Part shown: positions 56,628 through 64,000 of the stretch, in pieces | How positions within the stretch are numbered: position 1 is the stretch's first letter | How the letters are laid out: every line of letters starts with the position of its first letter | Translations under genes and position numbers: made by a program | Assembly (NCBI RefSeq): GCF_038502225.1 | Contig: NC_091298.1 | Coordinates: 32,599,295-32,663,294 of the forward strand | Source of the DNA: Cherax quadricarinatus | Lineage: Eukaryota; Arthropoda; Malacostraca; Decapoda; Parastacidae | Direction: 5' to 3' | Length of the DNA stretch: 64,000 bases | The notes under the pieces: generated by a model | The model's database searches: none | What the model was told of the DNA's origin: nothing | What the model saw: only the letters and a program-made list of their open reading frames with translations

Positions 56628-59600
56628 TCTAATAACTGAGTGAGGTGGTCTGACTGAAGGACCAACTGAGTGAGGTGGTCTGACTGAAGGACCAACTGAG
56701 TGAGATGGTCTGACTGAAGGAGCAACTGAGTGAGATGGTCTGACTGAAGGAGCAACTGAGTGAGATGGTCTGACTGAAGGAGCAACTGAGTGAGGTGGTC
56801 TGACTGAAGGAGCAACTGAGTGAGGTGGTCTGACTGAAGGACCAACTGAGTGAGATGGTCTGACTGAAGGAGCAACTGAGTGAGATGGTCTGACTGAAGG
56901 ACCAACTGAGTGAGATGGTCTGACTGAAGGAGCAACTGAGTGAGATGGTCTGACTGAAGGAGCAACTGAGTGAGGTGGTCTGACTGAAGGAGCAACTGAG
57001 TGAGGTGGTCTGACTGAAGGAGCAACTGAGTGAGGTGGTCTGACTGAAGGACCAACTGAGTGAGGTGGTCTGTGAGGTGGTCTGACTGAAGGAGCAACTG
57101 AGTGAGGTGGTCTGACTGAAGGAGCAACTGAGTGAGATGGTCTGACTGAAGGAGCAACTGAGTGAGATGGTCTGACTGAAGGAGCAACTGAGTGAGGTGG
57201 TCTGACTGAAGGAGCAACTGGTCTGACTGAAGGAGCAACTGAGTGAGAAGGAGCAACTGAGATGGTCTGACTGAAGGAGCAACTGGTCTGACTGAAGGAG
57301 CAACTGAGTGAGGTGGTCTGACTGAAGGAGCAACTGAGTGAGGTGGTCTGACTGAAGGACCAACTGAGTGAGGTGGTCTGACTGAAGGACCAACTGAGTG
57401 AGGTGGTCTGACTGAAGGAGCAACTGAGTGAGATGGTCTGACTGAAGGAGCAACTGAGTGAGATGGTCTGACTGAAGGACCAACTGAGAGAGATGGTCTG
57501 ACTGAAGGACCAACTGAGTGAGATGGTCTGACTGAAAGAGCAACTGAGATGGTCTGACTGAAGGAGCAACTGAGTGAGATGGTCTGACTGAAGGAGCAAC
57601 TGAGTGAGGTGGTCTGACTGAAGGAGCAACTGAGTGAGATGGTCTGACTGAAGGAGCAACTGAGTGAGATGGTCTGACTGAAGGACCAACTGAGTGAGGT
57701 GGTCTGACTGAAGGAGCAACTGAGTGAGGTGGTCTGACTGAAGGAGCAACTGAGTGAGATGGTCTGACTGAAGGAGCAACTGAGATGGTCTGACTGAAGG
57801 AGCAACTGAGTGAGATGGTCTGACTGAAGGAGCAACTGAGATGGTCTGACTGAAGGAGCAACTGAGTGAGATGGTCTGACTGAAGGACCAACTGAGTGAG
57901 ATGGTCTGACTGAAGGAGCAACTGAGATGGTCTGACTGAAGGAGGAACTGAGTGAGATGGTCTGACTGAAGGAGCAACTGAGTGAGATGGTCTGACTGAA
58001 GGACCAACTGAGTGAGATGGTCTGACTGAAGGAGCAACTGAGTGAGATGGTCTGACTGAAGGACCAACTGAGTGAGATGGTCTGACTGAAGGAGCAACTG
58101 AGATGGTCTGACTGAAGGAGGAACTGAGTGAGATGGTCTGACTGAAGGAGCAACTGAGATGGTCTGACTGAAGGAGCAACTGAGTGAGGTGGTCTGACTG
58201 AAGGACCAACTGAGTGAGATGGTCTGACTGAAGGAGCAACTGAGATGGTCTGACTGAAGGAGCAACTGAGTGAGATGGTCTGACTGAAGGAGCAACTGAG
58301 TGAGATGGTCTGACTGAAGGACCAACTGAGAGAGATGGTCTGACTGAAGGACCAACTGAGTGAGATGGTCTGACTGAAGGAGCAACTGAGATGGTCTGAC
58401 TGAAGGAGCAACTGAGTGAGATGGTCTGACTGAAGGAGCAACTGAGTGAGGTGGTCTGACTGAAGGAGCAACTGAGTGAGATGGTCTGACTGAAGGAGCA
58501 ACTGAGTGAGATGGTCTGACTGAAGGACCAACTGAGTGAGGTGGTCTGACTGAAGGAGCAACTGAGTGAGGTGGTCTGACTGAAGGAGCAACTGAGTGAG
58601 ATGGTCTGACTGAAGGAGCAACTGAGTGAGATGGTCTGACTGAAGGAGCAACTGAGTGAGATGGTCTGACTGAAGGACCAACTGAGTGAGATGGTCTGAC
58701 TGAAGGAGCAACTGAGTGAGATGGTCTGACTGAAGGAGCAACTGAGTGAGATGGTCTGACTGAAGGAGCAACTGAGTGAGGTGGTCTGACTGAAGGACCA
58801 ACTGAGTGAGGTGGTCTGACTGAAGGAGCAACTGAGTGAGGTGGTCTGACTGAAGGAGCAACTGAGTGAGATGGTCTGACTGAAGGAGCAACTGAGTGAG
58901 ATGGTCTGACTGAAGGAGCAACTGAGTGAGATGGTCTGACTGAAGGAGCAACTGAGTGAGGTGGTCTGACTGAAGGAGCAACTGAGTGAGATGGTCTGAC
59001 TGAAGGAGCAACTGAGTGAGATGGTCTGACTGAAGGAGCAACTGAGTGAGGTGGTCTGACTGAAGGAGCAACTGAGTGAGGTGGTCTGACTGAAGGAGCA
59101 ACTGAGTGAGGTGGTCTGACTGAAGGAGCAACTGAGTGAGATGGTCTGACTGAAGGAGCAACTGAGTGAGATGGTCTGACTGAAGGAGCAACTGAGATGG
59201 TCTGACTGAAGGAGCAACTGAGTGAGATGGTCTGACTGAAGGAGCAACTGAGTGAGATGGTCTGACTGAAGGAGCAACTGAGTGAGATGGTCTGACTGAA
59301 GGAGCAACTGAGTGAGATGGTCTGACTGAAGGAGCAACTGAGTGAGATGGTCTGACTGAAGGAGCAACTGAGTGAGGTGGTCTGACTGAAGGACCAACTG
59401 AGTGAGATGGTCTGACTGAAGGAGCAACTGAGATGGTCTGACTGAAGGAGCAACTGAGTGAGATGGTCTGACTGAAGGAGCAACTGAGTGAGATGGTCTG
59501 ACTGAAGGAGCAACTGAGTGAGATGGTCTGACTGAAGGAGCAACTGAGTGAGATGGTCTGACTGAAGGAGCAACTGAGTGAGATGGTCTGACTGAAGGAC

Positions 59601-59667
59601 CAACTGAGTGAGATGGTCTGACTGAAGGAGCAACTGAGTGAGATGGTCTGACTGAAGGAGCAACTGA
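56628..59667. repeat. 30-bp satellite array, about 100 copies
   Basis: The unit consists of ACTGAGTGAGRTGGTCTGAC followed by TGAAGGASCA, with two frequent variable positions (R = A/G, S = C/G). At least eleven units lack TGAG and are 26 bp long. On the minus strand no stop exists in any frame, so three overlapping frames of more than 1100 codons (56501-60019, 56616-59924, 56629-59976) run through it, cycling between SDHLTQLLLQ-, VRPSHSVAPS- and SQTISLSCSF-type decapeptides at each 26-bp unit. This is a non-coding satellite in my reading. Confidence 0.97.
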
Positions 59668-59945
59668 GGAGGTGGTCTGGCCGAAGGAGCAACTGAGGAG
59701 GTGGTCTGGCCGAAGGAGCAACTGAGGAGGTTGTCTGGCCGAAGGAGCAACTGAGGAGGTGGTCTGGCCGAAGGAGCAACTGAGGAGGTGGTCTGGCCGA
59801 AGGAGCAACTGAGGAGGTTGTCTGGCCGAAGGAACAACTGAGGTGGTGGTCTGGCCGAAGGAGCAACTGAGGAGGTTGTCTGGCCGAAGGAGCAACTGAG
59901 GAGGTGGTCTGGCCGAAGGAGCAACTGAGGAGGTGGTCTGGCCGA
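59668..59945. repeat. 29-bp satellite subfamily, about 10 copies
   Basis: The related unit CAACTGAGGAGGTGGTCTGG followed by CCGAAGGAG is 29 bp, with GTGG/GTTG variants. It joins the 30-bp array without a gap, so one probably evolved from the other at the array edge. Confidence 0.95.
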
Positions 59946-60113
59946 AAGACCAAAGTTCTTTTATGATAAACTTCATTGTGTACTAACGCTAGTCTAAAAA
60001 ATTTTGGAAACATTGCCAAAATATATAATACTAAAATTTACAACAAGCAAACTGTTACACAATATTTGAGTACAGAGTTAATGTGACAGAACCCTTATTA
60101 TAACTCAGATATC

Positions 60114-60320
60114 CATGAAATTAACATTTCTCGGAGTTTGTCATTAGCTACCAACATAATTAATAATATAATGCTTCTACGTGTTAAGATTCCTTACTAA
60201 TAGGAGAGCTGTATTAAATTAATGGGAATCTCTCCTCTTCGTCAGAAATGTTAACACATTCAAACATTATTTTATTATGTTGGTAGTTAATGACAGACTT
60301 CCACAAATGTTAATTTCAAG
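60114..60320. repeat. Long imperfect inverted repeat (hairpin)
   Basis: The arms 60115-60187 and 60250-60318 pair with perhaps 85% identity, for example TGAAATTAACATTT with AAATGTTAATTTCA, and GCTACCAACATAAT with the later ATTATGTTGGTAGT. The loop contains its own small stem, AGGAGAG (about 60201) with CTCTCCT (about 60230). No coding content. A MITE or a hairpin RNA source is possible. Confidence 0.8.
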
Positions 60321-61570
60321 GAAACTGCTTGGGAAAAAACTTAATTATTCGTTTCACCCTCAGTAGAGTTTTCCATAAACATTATAATTAAGGAAGAGAA
60401 TATTTTGTTGCACAGATATCCAGCAATTTTCCCCGATTCAGCTTAAAATTTAAAATCACGACTATCTTAAAACATTTTAATGTAATTAAAATTCTCTTTT
60501 GCCAGCTTCCTGATTTTGAGAAAAGAGGAAGAACAAACATACGCAGGGACGAACAGTGAATAAGCAGATAGTGAAAAAGATGAATTTAGCGTGTCTTCCG
60601 TGTTGCATTCATAAGAGGAACGCTAAATCCGTAGGGGTCTAATTCCTTGAATGAAGAAATGCTCACTAGCATCAAGGCAGAGCAGAGACAGGGGATTCCT
60701 TCAGGGGTCCTCTGTCTTAAAGATAATATGAAACAACAAAGACACTGTTTTAGCTGTTTGTTGCTCCCTTCTGGGCTAAAATTTTTGTTCCAGACGCTCC
60801 TTTGTCAACTTTCACCCATTGTTTAACCAGATGGCTGTCTTGCGTACACAATGTTTTAACGCATAAAAGTCCTTGATTAAGAACACAGTAAATTCAAAAC
60901 AAAAGATAGTTGCCAGGAAACAGCAGTGCAGTGCTTGACAGTTCTCTTGTCGACGTATTTCCTGAAGCCAGAAACCATTGTATCCTGCTGAGATTCTCGA
61001 CAATGCAGATGATTACTCAGATCTCGACTTTTGAAAATACATTTTTCTTACGACAGTTAAAGTCAACCACGCTCTCGCTGACTGGTATTTATCCCCACCT
61101 TTTCCTTGATGTGGGGAGAGAGCGGTTAACCCTGGGAGGGAAAAAGAGAAGTGTTTCCGTCTTAACGCTGATCTTAGAATAATGATGCTAGTAGAATTAC
61201 CGATAATATGTTAAGTAAAAAGACACAAGACCATCTTATGCGACAGGGTATATATAAGTATAGAGCGAGGAGCAAAGAATAATGTAATCGTTGTAGGCAG
61301 TAGTACTTCTAGTAGTAGTTGTGTTGGTAGTAGTAGTAGCAGTGGTAGTTGGTAGTACTTGCTTGGTTTATTGTTTTGATAATTTTTGTTACTTCAAAGA
61401 TGATGAAGCTGCCTTTCTTCTAATGATGATTCAAGGCACATGCATCTACGGAAACTAGATTCTTTAATCACTAGTTGGGCGTTGATGAATTTCATCAGGT
61501 GGTTGGCGGAATTCCAGTGTTGTATGCAGGCGTTGTTCAAGTCATCGTTCCTTCATACATTAATGAGTTC
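60321..61570. other. Unassigned sequence with a GTA-rich simple repeat
   Basis: A GTAGTAGTA-type tract lies at about 61288-61362. The 90-codon plus frame at 60910-61182 has no recognisable domain. Confidence 0.5.
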
Positions 61571-61577
61571 ACTGAGC

Positions 61578-62178
61578 CGTGCTGCTCAGTTCTGGTCACC
61601 GTATTACAGAATGGATATAAATGCTCTGGAAAATGTACAGAGGACGATGACAAAGATGATCCCATGTATCAGAAATCTTCCCTATGAGGATAGACTGAGG
61701 GCCCTGAATCTGAACTCTCTCGAAAGGCGTAGAATTAAGGGAGATATGATCGAGGTGTATAAATTGAAAACAGGAATAAATAAAGGGGATGTAAATAGCG
61801 TGCTGAAAATTTCCAGCCAAGACAGGACTCGCAGCAATTGTTTCAAGTTGAAAAAATTCAGATATAGGAAGGATATAGGAAAGCACTGGTTTGGTAAGAG
61901 TTGTGGATGAGTGGAGCAAACTCCCGAGTACAGTTATTCAGGCTAAAACGTTGTGTAGTTTTAAAAATAGGTTAGATAAATACATGAGTTGGTGTGGGTG
62001 GGTGTGAGTTGGACCTGACTAGCTTGTGCTGCTGGGTCTGGTGCAGTGCTCCATCCTTGAGTGGAGATGATCAGACTGGGTGGGTCATTGGACTAATCTG
62101 GGGGGATGACATGGACCTCCTCCGCATGGGTCAGTAGGCCAGTTGCAGTGTTTCTTCTTTCTTATGTTCTTATGTTCA
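61578..62178 (+). pseudogene. LINE family beta, 5'-truncated C-terminal copy
   Basis: It begins abruptly in AAQFWSPYYRMDINALENVQ (61580) and continues through MIPCIRNLPYEDRL and LNSLERRRIKGDMIEVYKL to KHWFGKSCG, where a lost base shifts the frame (compare GNRVVDEWNKL in the copy at 54.1-54.6 kb). The 3' UTR follows, ending TTCTTATGTTCTTATGTTC. It is nearly identical to the copy at 54.1-54.75 kb. Confidence 0.92.
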
Positions 62179-62189
62179 CTTAGGTATAT

Positions 62190-62385
62190 TATGTCACAGC
62201 CTCCACATCCTCAAATGCTCTGTTAAAGAATGCTAGGAAATTTGTCAGGCAGGAACGACCTCTACTGAATCCGTGCTGAGACTCGTTAATTAAATTATGC
62301 TCAATAAGGCGACTTAATATTATCAGCTATAACTGACTCTAATAAATTTCCTACTATAGACGTCAGGCGTCTTGGATGATAATTT
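62190..62385 (-). pseudogene. Beta-related LINE: RT central fragment
   Basis: Minus strand: NLLESVIADNIKS-like codons near 62340, then NLINESQHGFSRGRSCLTNF (about 62285) and AFFNRAFEDVE. These match RT residues of family beta (INESQHGFTKGRSCLTNLL). Frameshifts are present. Confidence 0.8.
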
Positions 62386-62399
62386 GACGGAATTTACTT

Positions 62400-62830
62400 A
62401 TCATATCCAGCCAATTTCACTCACATATTTGTCTAGTCTCATTCTGAAGGTAGCTAAGGTTTCGGCTTGCTTCGAGAATTGTTAAACGCACCGAAAACTC
62501 TAATTTAAATCCATTATTTCTAGTTCTTACTAAATTCCATTTCCATAGTTCTTTATTTATACTGTTTATGTTTATACCCATCATCCACTCATATACTTCA
62601 GTGACATCTCTCCTGCTTCTCTCAAGAGAGTGAAGATTCAAGACTCTCGTCTATCCTTGTATGAGAAATTCTTAATACAGTGGATTAATTTTGCCATCCT
62701 TTTCTGTATGTTCTTCAATGAATTTATATCTATTCTCCAGTAACATGACCAAAACTTAGGGAGCACCTGTCTAGTCTCGACTGCAGTAGTCTAGCTAATG
62801 ACTTTATTGACAATGATCATACTGATGATA
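62400..62830 (-). pseudogene. Beta-related LINE: C-terminal fragment
   Basis: Minus strand: FWSCYWRIDINSL-like codons near 62750, then LNLHSLERSRRDVTEVYEWM (62575-62640) and RNNGFKLEFSVRL (about 62510), followed by TFRMRLDKYVSEI-like codons. It is a decayed relative of the beta C-terminus. Confidence 0.78.
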
Positions 62831-63029
62831 TCGAAGGGATAACTGCGTTTATGACTTTTTTCTTCAAAATATTCAGCATGCTCAAAGTATTCATATTCAT
62901 ATATTCCCCAGAGAGAAATTAGAGGCTAAATTAGGAGGTTAAAGCATCTATTAGAGGAGAAAAAAAGAATGGCACATCAAAATATGGGATGTTAGCCTTA
63001 TTGACCAATACATTCACTTTAAATGAGAG

Positions 63030-63378
63030 ATAAGAAGGGGGAATAGATAAGTTAAATGAAATTATGAAACAAAGACTGCTAATGAATCAAAGACTAATCC
63101 AATAGGGTTCTTCCACGTGTACAGGACAAAGATCAGAGAAAAAGCAGGACTCCTGAGAACTGGTGCTGGGCAGCTGACTGATAATGAGCAAGAAATGTGT
63201 TTTTTAATGGTTATTTCTTTGTCAGTCTTTACACAAGAAGATATACATGATATCCAAGCCATTAATAATTATTCAGGTCCTGAAGGACATGGTTATCATG
63301 TAGATTCTCTGAAACAAAATAAGTCCCTGGCCCCGACGAATTATTTGCAAAGGAACTTAAAGAGTGCTAGTTCAGAAT
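63030..63378 (+). pseudogene. Beta-related LINE: pre-RT fragment
   Basis: Plus strand: YRTKIREKAGLLRTGAGQLT (63117) and MVISLSVFTQEDIHDIQAI (63207) parallel the KIRDKTDPLK...FLSVFTQENTSDIPEI region of the beta copy at 52.9 kb. The following LKQNKSLAPTNYLQRNLK matches LKPNKSPGPDELFERVLKE out of frame. It is oriented opposite to its neighbours. Confidence 0.75.
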
Positions 63379-63399
63379 AAAAGGAAGGTGGAACACTGC

Positions 63400-63520
63400 A
63401 GAGTGAATATTGACAAATCCAACCCCTCTCCTTTCACTCATGTATTTATCTAACCTAAATTTGAACCTACCAAAGGTTTTAGCTTCAGTGACCCTACTAG
63501 GCAAACTGTTCCACTGGAGT
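63400..63520 (-). pseudogene. LINE C-terminal scrap
   Basis: Minus strand: WNSLPSRVTEAKTFGRFKFRLDKYMS is readable (given here in part), the usual LINE ORF2 end, followed by SERRGVGFVN. It is joined directly to the LINE 3' end at 63521. Confidence 0.7.
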
Positions 63521-64000
63521 TTACCTGGAGAGAGTTCCGGGGGTCAACGCCCCTGCGGCCCGGTCTGTGACCAGGCCTCATGGTGGATCAGTGACCAGGC
63601 TGTTACTGCTGGATGCACGCAATCCAACGTACGAACCACATCCCGGCTGGTCAGATACCGACTTTAGGTGCTTGTCCAGTGCCTGCTTGAAGACAGCCAA
63701 GGGTCTATTGGTAATCCCCTTATGTATGCTGGGAGGCAGTTGAACAGTCTTGGGCCCACTGACACTTATTGTGCTGTCTCTTAACGTGTCACGCTAGTGA
63801 CACCCCTGCTTTTCATTGGGGGGATGTTGCATCGTCTGCCGAGTCTTTTGATTTCGTAGGAAGTGATTTTCGTGTGCAAGTTCGGTACTAGTCTCTCTAG
63901 GATTCTCCAGGTGTATATAATCATGTATCTCTCCCGCCTGCGTTCCAGGGAGTGCAGGTTCAGGAATTTCAAGCGCTCCCAGTAATTGAGGTGTTTTTTT
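63521..64000 (-). pseudogene. LINE family eta: C-terminal codons and 3' end, extends beyond the window
   Basis: Minus strand: NLHSLERRRERYMIIYTWRI (about 63950) to VTSVTR, ending at a TAA stop (63781-63783). After frameshifts come a QPGMWFVRW-like stretch and the terminal PGRRGVDPRNSL (about 63540). The ending matches 1441-1492. The element is cut by the window edge, so completeness cannot be judged. Confidence 0.8.

Noticed and set aside
56628..59945. CRISPR array
   Set aside because: Units of 29-30 bp repeat directly with no unique spacers, in a eukaryotic context.
56501..60019. A 1172-codon minus-strand protein gene
   Set aside because: Nearly the whole frame is a 30-bp satellite that is open in all three frames of that strand, and the encoded decapeptide changes whenever a 26-bp unit occurs. 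Unique sequence contributes only short ends.

Overview
This looks like intergenic or heterochromatic DNA from an arthropod, most likely a decapod crustacean. The reasons are degenerate pentanucleotide blocks of the arthropod telomere repeat (CCTAA/TTAGG), very dense (AT)n and (CA)n microsatellites, and interspersed repeats of kinds I associate with crayfish and lobsters. That assignment is inference. I see no convincing host protein gene, rRNA or functional tRNA gene. Almost every long open frame is either decayed retrotransposon coding sequence or a by-product of simple-sequence arrays that lack stop codons.

Layout. 1-1.9 kb: a 57-bp tandem repeat split by a 164-bp SINE-like insertion with a 17-bp target duplication. 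1.9-15.05 kb: a giant inverted repeat with arms of about 6.3 and 6.6 kb around a spacer of about 118 bp. Each arm holds the same ordered series: short GC-rich arrays, two minisatellites, a repeated AT-rich module, two interstitial telomere-like blocks and unique inner DNA. 15-28.4 kb: fragments of at least three LINE families, one containing a small insertion with a 14-bp target duplication and a hammerhead-like motif. 28.4-37.3 kb: mostly unassigned sequence with a SINE inside a minisatellite, an RTE-like LINE tail and members of a 390-bp inverted-terminal-repeat element bordered by microsatellites. 37.3-52.2 kb: three long copies of one CR1-like LINE family (here family alpha). The copy at 37.4-41.8 kb is nearly complete but carries three nonsense codons and an internal deletion. 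52.2-54.8 kb: a second CR1-like family (beta) with an 8-bp tail repeat. 55.8-60 kb: a 31-bp minisatellite carrying CRE-type palindromes and a 30-bp satellite of about 3 kb that is open in all three minus-strand frames. 60-64 kb: a long hairpin and a mosaic of opposite-strand LINE fragments.

No genes here form a pathway. The common theme is retrotransposition and microsatellite growth: alpha LINEs carry CA tracts at both ends, the 390-bp elements sit between AT or CA tracts, and SINEs lie inside tandem arrays. The strongest candidates for something undescribed are the large palindrome, the microsatellite-bordered inverted-repeat element, and the small insertion with the ribozyme-like motif.
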